The notes beneath the pieces were generated by a model that was not told where the DNA came from, did not search any database, and saw only the letters and a list, made by a program, of their open reading frames with translations. A program made the translations under genes and the position numbers. Source: Streptomyces roseus (GTDB taxonomy: Bacteria > Actinomycetota > Actinomycetes > Streptomycetales > Streptomycetaceae). Taken from it: a stretch of DNA of 64,000 bases. Position 1 is the stretch's first letter, and the number at the start of each line of letters is the position of its first letter. Below are positions 40,217 through 48,975 of this stretch, in pieces. The stretch spans positions 160,371-224,370 of the forward strand of contig NZ_LFML01000068.1 of assembly GCF_001044425.1 (NCBI RefSeq), in the 5' to 3' direction.

Positions 40217-42478
40217 ATGCCGGCAGGCAGCGCATTGCGGGTCGCCGTCATCGGCGGCGGGCCCGGTGGCCTGTACGCCGCCGCGCTGCTGGCCCGCCAG
40301 GGCCACACGGTCGAGGTGTGGGAGCGCAACGCCCCCGAGGACACCTTCGGCTTCGGCGTGGTGCTCTCCGACGAGACCCTCGGCGGCATCGAACGGGCCG
40401 ACACCGTGGTCTACGCGGCCCTCGGCGCCGAGTTCGTGCGCTGGGACGACATCGACATCGTGCACCGGGGGCGGCTGCTGACCTCCGGCGGCCACGGCTT
40501 CTCCGCCCTCGGCCGGCGCCGGCTGCTGGAGATCCTCCACGAGCGCTGCGCCGGCCTCGGGGTCGAACTCCGCTTCCGCACCCCCGCCCCGGCCGCCGCC
40601 GCGCTGGCGGCCTCGTACGACCTGGTGGTCGCGGCCGACGGGGTGCACAGCGCGACGCGGCAGGGCGGCGCCGCGCACTTCCGCCCGACCCTGACGAGCG
40701 GGCGCTGCCGCTACATCTGGCTCGCCGCCGACTTCGCCTTCGACGCGTTCCGCTTCGAGATCGCGCAGACCGAGCACGGCGTCATGCAGCTGCACGCCTA
40801 CCCGTACTCCGCCGACGCCTCCACCGTCATCGTGGAGATGCACGAGGACGTCTGGCGGGCCGCCGGCCTCGACCTGTGCGACGAGGCCGAGTCGGCCGCG
40901 CGCTGCGCCAAGACCTTCGCCGAAGCCCTGCGCGGGCGCCCGCTGCACGGCAACCACTCCGCGTGGACCGAGTTCCGCACGGTCGTCAACGAGCGGTGGT
41001 CGCACGGAAACGTCGTCCTCCTCGGGGACGCGGCGCACACCGCGCACTTCTCCATCGGCTCGGGTACGAAGCTGGCGGTGGAGGACGCGCTCGCGCTCGC
41101 CGAAGCCGTGGCCGCCGAGCCCGACGACGTACCCGCCGCCCTCGCCGCGTACGAGGCCGCCCGGCGGCCGGCGGTGGCCTCGACCCAGCGGGCCGCCGCC
41201 GCCAGCATGCGGTGGTTCGAGGAACTCGCCGGGTACGTGGACCAGCCCGCCCGGCAGTTCGCCTTCAACCTGCTCACCCGCAGCCGCCGGGTGACCCACG
41301 ACAACCTGCGGCTGCGCGACGAGCGGTTCACCCGGGCCGTCGAACGCGACTTCGGCTGCCCCGACGAACACACCCCGCCGATGTTCACACCGCTGAAGCT
41401 GCGCGGACTGACCCTGCGCAACCGGGTCGTGGTCTCCCCGATGGACATGTACAGCGCGCAGGACGGCGAGGGAACGCCCGGGGACTTCCACCTCGTGCAC
41501 CTGGGGGCGCGGGCCCTCGGCGGAGCGGGCCTGGTGATGACCGAGATGGTCTGCGTATCGGCCGAAGGCCGGATCACCCCCGGCTGCACCGGCCTGTACA
41601 CGGACGGGCAGGCGGCTGCCTGGACCCGGATCGCCGACTTCGTGCACACCAGTGCGCCCGGCACCGCGCTCGGAGTCCAGCTCGGCCACTCGGGCCGCAA
41701 GGGCTCGACGCGGGTGATGTGGGAGGGCACGGACGACCCGCTCCCGGAGGGCAACTGGCCGCTCGTCGCGGCCTCCGAGGCCCCGTACCGGCCGGGCGTC
41801 TCGGCCGTTCCGCGCGCGCTGACGACGGCGGACATGGCATCGATCCGCTCCGATTTCGCGGCCGCCGCCGTACGTGCCGCGGGCTGCGGGTTCGACCTGC
41901 TGGAACTGCACTGCGCCCACGGCTACCTGCTGTCCGGCTTCCTGTCCCCGCTCACCAACCGGCGCACCGACGCCTACGGCGGGCCCCTGGAGAACCGGCT
42001 CCGCTTCCCGCTGGAGGTCTTCGACGCGGTCCGCGCCGTCTGGCCCGCGGACCGGCCGATGACCGTCCGCATCTCGGCCACCGACTGGGCCCCCGGCGGG
42101 ACCTCAGCGCAGGACGCGGTGGACATCGCGGCGGCCTTCGCCGCCCACGGCGCCGACGCCATCGACGTGTCGACCGGCCAGGTGGTGGCCGACGAGAGCC
42201 CCGAGTACGGGCGCTCGTACCAGACCCCCTACGCGGACCGGATCCGCAACGCGCTCGGCGTACCCGTCATCGCCGTCGGCGCGATCTCCTCCTGGGACGA
42301 CGTGAACTCCCTGCTGCTGGCGGGCCGCGCCGACCTCTGCGCCGTGGGCCGCCCCCACCTGTACGACCCGCACTGGACCCTGCACGCGGCCGCCGACCAG
42401 TCCTACGAAGGCCCGGCCGCGCCCTGGCCCGCCCCGTACCGGGCCGGCAGCCGCACCCCGCCGACCGGTCGCGGCTGA
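40217..42478 (+). CDS. Bifunctional FAD monooxygenase / old-yellow-enzyme fusion (salicylyl-CoA 5-hydroxylase or 2-aminobenzoyl-CoA monooxygenase/reductase type)
   Basis: Two flavoenzymes in one 753-aa chain. Residues 1-380: aromatic hydroxylase with the Rossmann motif GGGPGGL (13-19) and VLLGDAAHTAHFSIGSGTKL. From about 389: OYE domain (MFTPLKLRGLTLRNRVVVSP, LGHSGRKGS, DLLELHCAHGYLLSGFLSP, TNRRTDAYGG, GRPHLYDP). Known homologs are 2-aminobenzoyl-CoA monooxygenase/reductase and salicylyl-CoA 5-hydroxylases, which hydroxylate and may dearomatise CoA-activated rings. The ligase, dehydrogenase and hydratase around it complete a CoA-dependent route. Choice between salicylate and anthranilate as substrate is open. 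Confidence 0.92.
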   Translation: MPAGSALRVAVIGGGPGGLYAAALLARQGHTVEVWERNAPEDTFGFGVVLSDETLGGIERADTVVYAALGAEFVRWDDIDIVHRGRLLTSGGHGFSALGRRRLLEILHERCAGLGVELRFRTPAPAAAALAASYDLVVAADGVHSATRQGGAAHFRPTLTSGRCRYIWLAADFAFDAFRFEIAQTEHGVMQLHAYPYSADASTVIVEMHEDVWRAAGLDLCDEAESAARCAKTFAEALRGRPLHGNHSAWTEFRTVVNERWSHGNVVLLGDAAHTAHFSIGSGTKLAVEDALALAEAVAAEPDDVPAALAAYEAARRPAVASTQRAAAASMRWFEELAGYVDQPARQFAFNLLTRSRRVTHDNLRLRDERFTRAVERDFGCPDEHTPPMFTPLKLRGLTLRNRVVVSPMDMYSAQDGEGTPGDFHLVHLGARALGGAGLVMTEMVCVSAEGRITPGCTGLYTDGQAAAWTRIADFVHTSAPGTALGVQLGHSGRKGSTRVMWEGTDDPLPEGNWPLVAASEAPYRPGVSAVPRALTTADMASIRSDFAAAAVRAAGCGFDLLELHCAHGYLLSGFLSPLTNRRTDAYGGPLENRLRFPLEVFDAVRAVWPADRPMTVRISATDWAPGGTSAQDAVDIAAAFAAHGADAIDVSTGQVVADESPEYGRSYQTPYADRIRNALGVPVIAVGAISSWDDVNSLLLAGRADLCAVGRPHLYDPHWTLHAAADQSYEGPAAPWPAPYRAGSRTPPTGRG

Positions 42479-42527
42479 GACAGGCTCAGCCGCCGCCCAC
42501 AGCGCCGCCGCTCAGCGCGCCCGCCGC

Positions 42528-43367
42528 TCACAGGGCCGCCACCTCGACCCGGTCCTCCACCGGGGTGTAGCCCAGGCGCCGGTACACGCCGTTGCTGGTC
42601 GGGTTGGCCAGGTCGGTGAAGAGCAGCACCTCCGAGGCTCCGGCCTCGTACGCCGCCCCGCTGGCCGCGTGCGTGACCCCGGCCGCGTACCCGCGCCCGC
42701 GCAGCCCGGGCGGGGTGTACACCGGGCCGACGCGGCAGGCCGAACCGATCACGCGGAAGAACCCGGCCATGGACACCGGCCTCCCCGCGTGCTCCCAGAG
42801 CAGCATGCCCCCGTAGGACAGCCGGTCGCGCAGGGAGGCCTCGGACGGGCCGCCCCGCTCCCCGCTCTCCCGCCCGAAGGCCGCGACCCAGTCCAGCAGC
42901 AGCCGGAGATCGGCCTCGGTGGCGGTCCGGGCCCGGCCGGCCGGGGCGGGGGCCGGGGCGAGCAGTCCCGCGAGCCGGTACAGCCGGCTCTCCGCGGTCA
43001 CCTCGCTCGGCCTGCCCCAGGCCGCGGCCAGCGTCGCCGCGTCGCGGCGCCGGGCGTTCAGCGCCCCGACCCCGGCGAGCAGCGGTTCGGTGGCGAGGGC
43101 GGCCCCGAGCCCGCGCACGGCCGGCTCGGGCAGCGCCCCGACCAGCAACGGGTGCGGCGGGGTGCACAGCGCGACACCGGCGACGCCACCCCCGGCCCCG
43201 GTCCACCAGCCGAAGACGGGCTCGGCGGGCCCGTAGGCGGCCGGGCCGCGCCGCTCCAGCGCGTCGAGGACGGTCAGCAGTCTGGTGTGGGACACGGGCT
43301 CGGAGGCCGCGGCCGGACCCGCCGCGGCCCGAAAGGCCGCCAGGTCATGGGTGAACGTCCAGGTCAT
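42528..43367 (-). CDS. GNAT family N-acetyltransferase
   Basis: A 279-aa protein with the acetyl-CoA-binding GNAT core in its C-terminal half: VGPVYTPPGLRGRGYAAGVT (R/Q-x-x-G-x-G/A signature) and LFTDLANPTSNGVYRRLGY. The N-terminal half is a degenerate GNAT-like domain seen in related Streptomyces proteins. Start ATG 43367. It lies between the monooxygenase and PaaX genes on the opposite strand and may not belong to the pathway. Acceptor substrate unknown. Confidence 0.85.
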   Translation of the reverse strand: MTWTFTHDLAAFRAAAGPAAASEPVSHTRLLTVLDALERRGPAAYGPAEPVFGWWTGAGGGVAGVALCTPPHPLLVGALPEPAVRGLGAALATEPLLAGVGALNARRRDAATLAAAWGRPSEVTAESRLYRLAGLLAPAPAPAGRARTATEADLRLLLDWVAAFGRESGERGGPSEASLRDRLSYGGMLLWEHAGRPVSMAGFFRVIGSACRVGPVYTPPGLRGRGYAAGVTHAASGAAYEAGASEVLLFTDLANPTSNGVYRRLGYTPVEDRVEVAAL

Positions 43368-43448
43368 GGCCCATGGTGGCGCCGGGCCGCGCGCCCGCGC
43401 ACGTGCTTTTCCCCGCGTCGCGGCAGGCGGCGCCGCACGCGGGAGCGG

Positions 43449-44255
43449 CTACGGATCGACGAAGCCCGCCCCGATGTCCCGCAGCCGGTCGTGCAGGTCG
43501 GTGAAGACCGCCGCGGCGCGGTCGCCCGGCCAGTCCGCGGGCAGCAGTTCCCGCGGCAGCCCCGGGTCGGCGTACGGCAGGCGCCGCCAGGTGTCCAGGG
43601 CGAGCAGGTAGCCGCGGTAGGCCTCCTCCGCGGTGGGGGCCGGACCCGACTGCAGGGCGCGCAGCACCGGCTCGTGCAGGTCCAGGAACTCCTCGTGCTG
43701 CTTGGCCAGCGAGGTCAGGTCCCACCACCGGGCCACCGCCTCGGCGGTCGGGGCGAAGCCGAGGTGGCCGCCGCGGAACAGCTCCACGTACGCCGTCAGG
43801 TGCAGCCGGTCCAGGGTGTGCCCGGTCTCCTCGTACAGGTGGGCCGGGGCGATCCACACGCCCGGCGCCACCGCGCCGAAGCCCAGGCGGGCGAGGCGCG
43901 AGCGCAGCAGGTGCCGCTTGTGCCGCTCCTGCTCCGGTACGGAGAACACCGCCAGCAGCCATTCCCCCGCGGGCCCGGCGCCACGCTCCCCGTAGATCCG
44001 CCGGTCGCCGTCGTCCAGCAGCTGGCGGGCCTCCGCGGAGAGCTCGTACCCCGCCGAGCCGTCCGCGGCGCGCCCGGGCAGCAGGAAGCCGCGCCGCTTC
44101 AGCCGGGAGACCGAGGAGCGGACCGACGGCGCGTCCACACCGGCCGCGCCCAGCAGGCGGACCAGCGCGGACACCGGGACCGGCCCCTCGAAGGACCGCC
44201 CGTAGGCGCCGTAGAACGTCACGATCAACGATCGCGGAGTGTGCTGCTCGACCAC
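43449..44255 (-). CDS. PaaX-family transcriptional regulator
   Basis: Repressor (268 aa) that senses an aryl-CoA thioester. The winged-helix domain (SLIVTFYGAYGRSFEGPVPV, RSSVSRLKRRGFLL) is followed by the central PaaX domain (WLLAVFSVPEQERHKRHLLR, LGFGAVAPGVWIAP) and the C-terminal domain (AYRGYLLALDTWRRLPYADP, GLPRELLPADWPG). It is encoded inside the aromatic catabolic cluster, 28 nt from the ligase gene, on the same strand. Its likely operators are the two identical GTGAC-N4-GTCA sites; that link is inferred. Confidence 0.92.
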   Translation of the reverse strand: MVEQHTPRSLIVTFYGAYGRSFEGPVPVSALVRLLGAAGVDAPSVRSSVSRLKRRGFLLPGRAADGSAGYELSAEARQLLDDGDRRIYGERGAGPAGEWLLAVFSVPEQERHKRHLLRSRLARLGFGAVAPGVWIAPAHLYEETGHTLDRLHLTAYVELFRGGHLGFAPTAEAVARWWDLTSLAKQHEEFLDLHEPVLRALQSGPAPTAEEAYRGYLLALDTWRRLPYADPGLPRELLPADWPGDRAAAVFTDLHDRLRDIGAGFVDP

Positions 44256-44283
44256 GGGTTCACTCTAGGCCGTGTCGGGTCGA

Positions 44284-45945
44284 TCAGGCCGGGTGCGGGG
44301 CGTCGCGCAGCCGGAACCGCTGCAGTTTGCCCGTCGCCGTCCGGGGGAGCGCCGGCAGGAAGACGAAGGCGCGCGGGCACTTGTACGGGGCCAGCTCCGC
44401 CCGCATGAACGCCCGCAGCTCCTCCTCGCTCAGCTGCGCGCCCGCCCGCGCGACGGCGTACGCCACCACGATCTGCCCGCGTCGCTCGTCCGGCCGCCCC
44501 ACCACCGCCGCCTCCACCACGTCCGGGTGGCGCAGCAGGGCTTCCTCCACCTCCGGGCCCGCGATGTTGTAGCCCGCCGAGACGATCATGTCGTCTGCCC
44601 GGGCGACGTACCGGAAATAGCCCTCCGGATCCCGGACGTAGGTGTCCCCGGTCAGGTTCCAGCCGTCCCGTACGTACTCCTCCTGCCGCGGGTCCGCCAG
44701 GTACCGGCACCCCACCGGGCCGCGCACCGCCAGCAGCCCCGGCTCGTTGTCCGCGACCGGCCGCCCGGCGGCGTCCACCACCCGGGCCTGCCAGCCCGGC
44801 ACCACGCGCCCGGTCGTCCCCGGGCGGATGTCCTCGTCGGCCGCGGAGATGAAGATGTGCAGCAGTTCGGTGGCGCCGATGCCGTTGATGATCCGCAGTC
44901 CGGTGCGCTCGTACCAGGCCTGCCAGGTGGCCGACGGGAGGTTCTCGCCCGCCGAGACGCAGCGGCGCAGCGCGGACAGGTCGTACGGGGCCACCTGGCC
45001 TTGGCCCAGCTCGTCCAGCATGGCCCGGTACGCGGTCGGAGCGGTGAACAGCACCGAGACCCGGTGCTGCGCGAGGGCCGGCAGCAGTCGGCGCGGGACC
45101 GCCTGGTCGAGCAGCAGCGCGCAGGCCCCGGCGCGCAGCGGGAAGACGACCAGGCCGCCGAGCCCGAAGGTGAAGCCGAGGGGCGGACTGCCCGCGAAGA
45201 CGTCGTCGGGCCGGGGGCGCAGGACGTTGCGGGAGAAGGTGTCGGCGACCGAGAGCAGATCGCGGTGGAAGTGCATGCAGCCCTTGGGGCGGCCGGTGGT
45301 CCCCGAGGTGAAGGCGATCAGGGCCACGTCGTCGGCGGAGGTCTCCACGGCGGGGAACGGCGCCGGGTGCCGGTCGGCCAGCCGCAGCAGGTCGTCCGCG
45401 CCCTCCCCGCCGTACGGGGTGATCCGCAGGCCGGGCACCTCCGCCTTGGCCAGGTCGTCCAGCACGTCCACGTGGCACAGCGCGTGCCGCACCCGGGCCA
45501 TCGCGCAGACCGTGGCCAGCTCCTGCGCCCGCTGCTGGGCGAGCACGGTCACCGCCACCGCGCCCGCCTTCATCACCGCGAGCCAGCAGGCGGCGAGCCA
45601 GGGGCCGGTCGGGCCGCGCAGGAGCACCCGGTTGCCCGGGACCACGCCGAGGTCGGCCGTGAGCACGTGGGCGATGCGGTCGACCCGTCTGCGCAGGCCC
45701 GCGTACGACCACACCTCGCCGGTGCCGCTGAGGAAGGCGGGGCGATCGGGCCCGAACCGCTCGATGGTGGCGTCGAGCAGCTCCGCGCCGCAGTTGAGCC
45801 GGTCCGGGTAGGCCAGTTCGGGGAGCTCGAAGAGGAGCCGCGGCCAGGCGTGGGGCGGCGGCAGATGGTCGCGCGCGAAGGTGTCGGCGTGGGCGGAAGG
45901 CTTGAGCTCCAAGGCGGGTGCGCCCCCTTGCAACGACAGCGGCAC
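44284..45945 (-). CDS. AMP-forming aryl-CoA ligase (benzoate/2-aminobenzoate/salicylate-CoA ligase type)
   Basis: Activates an aromatic carboxylate to its CoA thioester with ATP, the entry step of the pathway. The 553-aa ANL enzyme has TSGTTGRPKG (about 213-222), NGIGATELLHIFISA, GWNLTGDTY and the C-terminal hinge and lysine (YVARADDMIVSAGYNI, PRTATGKLQRF). Its N-terminus (SAHADTFARDHLPPP) matches benzoate-CoA ligases. GTG 45945 is listed, but a TTG about 30 nt downstream with AAGGGGG before it could be the true start. Divergent from the acyl-CoA dehydrogenase gene. Confidence 0.9.
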   Translation of the reverse strand: MPLSLQGGAPALELKPSAHADTFARDHLPPPHAWPRLLFELPELAYPDRLNCGAELLDATIERFGPDRPAFLSGTGEVWSYAGLRRRVDRIAHVLTADLGVVPGNRVLLRGPTGPWLAACWLAVMKAGAVAVTVLAQQRAQELATVCAMARVRHALCHVDVLDDLAKAEVPGLRITPYGGEGADDLLRLADRHPAPFPAVETSADDVALIAFTSGTTGRPKGCMHFHRDLLSVADTFSRNVLRPRPDDVFAGSPPLGFTFGLGGLVVFPLRAGACALLLDQAVPRRLLPALAQHRVSVLFTAPTAYRAMLDELGQGQVAPYDLSALRRCVSAGENLPSATWQAWYERTGLRIINGIGATELLHIFISAADEDIRPGTTGRVVPGWQARVVDAAGRPVADNEPGLLAVRGPVGCRYLADPRQEEYVRDGWNLTGDTYVRDPEGYFRYVARADDMIVSAGYNIAGPEVEEALLRHPDVVEAAVVGRPDERRGQIVVAYAVARAGAQLSEEELRAFMRAELAPYKCPRAFVFLPALPRTATGKLQRFRLRDAPHPA

Positions 45946-46007
45946 CCCGGGTGGGGGCCGAAGTGGCGGAGCGGGCCGTACGAGTGCGCTACGAGCGTAT
46001 CGTGATG

Positions 46008-46020
46008 GTGACGGCAGTCA
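46008..46020. promoter_or_regulatory. GTGAC-N4-GTCA motif, candidate PaaX operator (site 2)
   Basis: GTGACGGCAGTCA sits in the 105-bp divergent promoter region between the aryl-CoA ligase and the acyl-CoA dehydrogenase, 30 nt before the dehydrogenase ATG. It is identical over 13 bp to the site before the enoyl-CoA hydratase gene 6.6 kb away. Confidence 0.55.
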
Positions 46021-46050
46021 ACAGGACGCGATAGAAGCGGGGATGTTCGG

Positions 46051-47202
46051 ATGACCGGATTCGCGCTCGGGGCGGAACAAGAGGAGTGGTGCGGGCAGCT
46101 GCGCGCCCTGGCGGCGGACCGGCTGCGGCCGCTCGCCGACCAGGGGGAGCCGGGGCGGGTCAACCGGCCGCTGCTGGCGGCACTGGGCGAGCTGGGCCTG
46201 CTGGAGCGGGTCTTCACCTCGGGGGCGCTGGAGCTGTGCCTGCTGCGCGAGTCCCTCGCGTACGGGTGCACGGAGGCGGAGACGGCCCTCGCCCTGCAAG
46301 GGCTCGGGGCGCATCCGGTGCTCGCCTCGGGTACGCCGGAGCAGCGCGCCCGCTGGCTGCCGCATGTGCGGGCCGGGCGGGCGGTGGCGGCCTTCGCGCT
46401 GAGCGAGCCGGGGGCCGGCTCGGACGCGGCGGCGCTGGCGCTGGAGGCCGTACCCGAGGGGGGCGCCGGCCGGAGCGGGGCCGAGGGGGCCCCGGCGGCC
46501 GGGGGCGGCTGGCGGCTCAGCGGGGAGAAGTGCTGGATCTCCAACGCCCCCGAGGCGGACTTCTACACGGTGTTCGCCAGGACCGGCGAGGGCCCCGCCG
46601 CCAGGGGGGTCACCGCCTTCCTGGTCCCGGCCGACCGGCCCGGGCTCTCCGGCGAGCCCCTGGACATGCTCTCCCCGCATCCGATCGGCCGACTGACCTT
46701 CGACGGGGTCCCGGTTGGCCCCCGGGACCTGCTCGGACAGCCCGGCGGGGGCTTCCGCGTGGCGATGGACACCCTGAACCGGTTCCGGCCGAGCGTGGGC
46801 GCCTTCGCCGTCGGCATGGCCCGGGCCGCCCTGGACGCGACCTTGGCGCACACGGCGGCGCGCCGCGCCTTCGGCGGCGTACTGGGCGACCTCCAGGCGG
46901 TGGGCCACCGGGTGGCGGAGATGGCCACCCGCACCGAGGCCGCCCGGCTCCTGGTCTACGCGGCGGCGGGCGCGTACGACGCCGGCTCGCCCGAGGTCCC
47001 GCGCCGCTCCGCGATGGCGAAACTGCTGGCGACGGAGACCGCCCAGTACGTGGTGGACCACGCCGTCCAGCTGCACGGGGCCGTCGCCCTCCAGCGGGGC
47101 CACCTGCTGGAGCACCTCTACCGGGAGGTCAGGGCGCCGAGGATCTACGAGGGCGCCAGCGAGGTCCAGCGCACCATCATCGCGAAGGAGCTCTACCGGT
47201 GA
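46051..47202 (+). CDS. Acyl-CoA dehydrogenase family protein
   Basis: FAD-dependent dehydrogenase of 383 aa that introduces a double bond into a ring-derived acyl-CoA. Family marks are FALSEPGAGSDAAAL, GEKCWISNAPEADFYTVFAR, the arginine-containing FGGVLGDLQAVGHRVAEMA and IYEGASEVQRTIIAKELY with the catalytic-base region. An Ala/Gly-rich insertion (EGGAGRSGAEGAPAAGGG) interrupts the middle beta domain. It overlaps the RidA gene by 4 nt (GTGA). Role within the aromatic route follows from context. Confidence 0.9.
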   Translation: MTGFALGAEQEEWCGQLRALAADRLRPLADQGEPGRVNRPLLAALGELGLLERVFTSGALELCLLRESLAYGCTEAETALALQGLGAHPVLASGTPEQRARWLPHVRAGRAVAAFALSEPGAGSDAAALALEAVPEGGAGRSGAEGAPAAGGGWRLSGEKCWISNAPEADFYTVFARTGEGPAARGVTAFLVPADRPGLSGEPLDMLSPHPIGRLTFDGVPVGPRDLLGQPGGGFRVAMDTLNRFRPSVGAFAVGMARAALDATLAHTAARRAFGGVLGDLQAVGHRVAEMATRTEAARLLVYAAAGAYDAGSPEVPRRSAMAKLLATETAQYVVDHAVQLHGAVALQRGHLLEHLYREVRAPRIYEGASEVQRTIIAKELYR

Positions 47203-47603
47203 GTCTTCAGCGGATCAATCCGGCGGGGCTCTCCCCGGCGACCGGTTTCTCGCACGCCGTGGCCGCGAGCGGCACCCGGCTCGTCTTCCTGGCGGGCCAG
47301 ACCGCGCTCGACACCGAGGGCAAGGTGGTGGGGGAGACCCTGCCCGAGCAGTTCGAACGCGCGCTGGGCAACCTGCTGGCGGCCCTCGCGGCGGCGGGCG
47401 GGACACCGGCGGACCTGGCCCGGGTGACCGTGTACGCGGTCGACGTGGAGGCGTACCGCGTCCACGCACCCGAACTCGGCCGGATCTGGCGTCGGCTGGC
47501 CGGCCGCGACTACCCGGCGATGGCGGTCATCGGCGTCGTCCGGCTCTGGGACGAGCCGGCCCTGGTGGAACTGGACGGCATCGCCGTACTGGATACGGCG
47601 TAA
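47199..47603 (+). CDS. RidA/YjgF family protein (enamine/imine deaminase-like)
   Basis: A 134-aa trimeric-fold protein that hydrolyses reactive enamine or imine intermediates. Typical segments: GFSHAVAASGTRLVFLAGQT, EQFERALGNLLAALAAAGG, RVTVYAVDVEAYR and AMAVIGVVRLWDEPALVE. GTG 47199 overlaps the acyl-CoA dehydrogenase stop. A RidA homolog in an aryl-CoA cluster argues for a nitrogen-bearing substrate, favouring 2-aminobenzoate over salicylate, because ring opening of an aminated ring would yield enamines. The canonical Arg for deamination should be checked by alignment. Confidence 0.88.
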   Translation: MSLQRINPAGLSPATGFSHAVAASGTRLVFLAGQTALDTEGKVVGETLPEQFERALGNLLAALAAAGGTPADLARVTVYAVDVEAYRVHAPELGRIWRRLAGRDYPAMAVIGVVRLWDEPALVELDGIAVLDTA

Positions 47604-47634
47604 TTCCGGTTGCCGCGTCACTGACCAGGTGCCT

Positions 47635-47663
47635 TTGACAGCGGGCCGGGGAGGGGTGAGGGT
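47635..47663 (+). promoter_or_regulatory. Candidate promoter of the Trp/Asn/Asp-rich secreted protein gene
   Basis: TTGACA (47635-47640), 17-nt spacer, GAGGGT (47658-47663, conserved A2 and T6). A perfect -35 with correct spacing about 50 nt upstream of the start codon. Confidence 0.45.
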
Positions 47664-47713
47664 GGAAATGACCTTTTTGTAAGGAATGTCTCAATCCTCG
47701 GAGGTGCATCGTC

Positions 47714-48268
47714 ATGCGCCGTGTCATCACCGCGACCATCGTGGCAGGAGCCGCGGGTGTCGCGCTCGGACTGATGCCTGTCGGCGGAGCGGTCGCCGCA
47801 GGTCTGCCTCAGACCCAGCAGCACAACTCGGGATGGTGCTCCGACGACTGGCGCGGGAACAACAACTGGCGCGACTGCTGCGACCCCTCCCGCTGGCACA
47901 ACTGGAACGACCGGCCCAGCTGGTGCTGGGACAACGACTGGCGGAACAACGGCCGCCACGACAACGCCAATTGGAACGACAACTGGAACAACGGCCGGTG
48001 GAACGACAACCGCTCCAACCATGACGACCGCGGCGACAACAACTGGAGCGGCAACCACGACAACGGCTGGAACGACAACGGATCCGGCCGCGGTGGCGAC
48101 GGCGGTGGCGGCGGTGGCCACGACAGCGGCGGCGGTGGTGGTGGCCACGACAGCGGCGGCGGTGGCGGCCACGACGGCGGCGGTGGCGGCGACGGCGGCG
48201 GTGGTGGGGGCGGCGACGGCGGAGGCCACGGTGGGGGCGGCGGTGGCGGTGGCGGTGGGGGACGCTAG
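47714..48268 (+). CDS. Secreted low-complexity protein: Trp/Asn/Asp-rich then His/Gly-rich
   Basis: A 184-aa exported protein. Signal peptide MRRVITATIVAGAAGVALGL ends near AVAA. Residues about 40-125 alternate Trp with Asn, Asp, Arg and His (WNDNWNNGRWNDNRSN), with four cysteines near the start. The last 55 residues are almost all glycine with regularly spaced HD or HDS units (GGGGHDSGGGGGHD). No enzyme motif. The Asp/Asn/His content suggests metal binding or a surface-coating role, but I do not recognise the family. GGAGG precedes ATG 47714 by 10 nt. Confidence 0.75.
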   Translation: MRRVITATIVAGAAGVALGLMPVGGAVAAGLPQTQQHNSGWCSDDWRGNNNWRDCCDPSRWHNWNDRPSWCWDNDWRNNGRHDNANWNDNWNNGRWNDNRSNHDDRGDNNWSGNHDNGWNDNGSGRGGDGGGGGGHDSGGGGGGHDSGGGGGHDGGGGGDGGGGGGGDGGGHGGGGGGGGGGGR

Positions 48269-48282
48269 CCGAGTGCCCAGGT

Positions 48283-48735
48283 TCAGCTGAGCGGGCCCGG
48301 TGCCTCCGTCAGGCGCAGGCACCGGTGTCCGCCGGTGGTCCAGAGGTTCCAGTTCCACTTGAGCGCGTCGCGGGTCTGCGGACCGTAGACGCCGTCGGCC
48401 GAGAGGTTGAGGGCCGACTGGACCCGCTTGAGGGCGGTCTCGGTCGCCGGCCCGAACTGGCCGTCGGAGTCGATGCGCTGGCCGTAGCACTGCCACAGCG
48501 TCTCCTGGAGGGAGCGGACCTGCTCCCCGGAGGCGCCGCGGCGCATCGCGCAGAAGTTGCTGCCCTGCTGGCCGTCGGTCGGGATGTTGACGTAGTAGCC
48601 GGCCCGGTCCAGGTATTTGGCGTACCCGGAGCAGTTGGGCATGGCGGCGCCGGCCGTGGCCGTACCCGTGGTGAGTGCGCCGAGGGTGAGCGCGGCGACG
48701 GCGCCGAGCGAGGCGAGGGTGCGCTTGAGCTTCAT
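48283..48735 (-). CDS. Secreted peptidoglycan-binding domain protein (paralog A)
   Basis: A 150-aa exported protein: signal peptide MKLKRTLASLGAVAALTLGA ending near AGAA, then a Cys-containing segment (MPNCSGYAKYLD, NFCAMRRGASG) and a PG_binding_1 repeat (SLQETLWQCYGQRIDSDGQF, FGPATETALKRVQ, DGVYGPQTRDAL), ending in CLRLTEAPGPLS. It is clearly related to the gene at 56339 (same signal start, four matching cysteines, same PGP ending). ATG 48735 is taken as start because the signal peptide begins there. No catalytic domain. Confidence 0.88.
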   Translation of the reverse strand: MKLKRTLASLGAVAALTLGALTTGTATAGAAMPNCSGYAKYLDRAGYYVNIPTDGQQGSNFCAMRRGASGEQVRSLQETLWQCYGQRIDSDGQFGPATETALKRVQSALNLSADGVYGPQTRDALKWNWNLWTTGGHRCLRLTEAPGPLS

Positions 48736-48975
48736 GGGTGGGTCCCCCTGGGGAGTCGTGGGCATGGGCCGTGTCGGCGGACGACGGCGAGGCGAAAGCT
48801 AGCAGCGCGCCGTCGGCCGCCGCAGGGCCCTTCAAGTCGCCCCGCCCGCCCTCCCAGAAGGGGCCCGGGAAGGCCCGGACCCGTGGGGGAAGGGTGTTCC
48901 CGGGCGGACGGGACCCGTCTCAGACCGTCCCAGGGGTGTCCCGGACGCCGTCCCGTCCTGTTTCCCGTGACCGGG

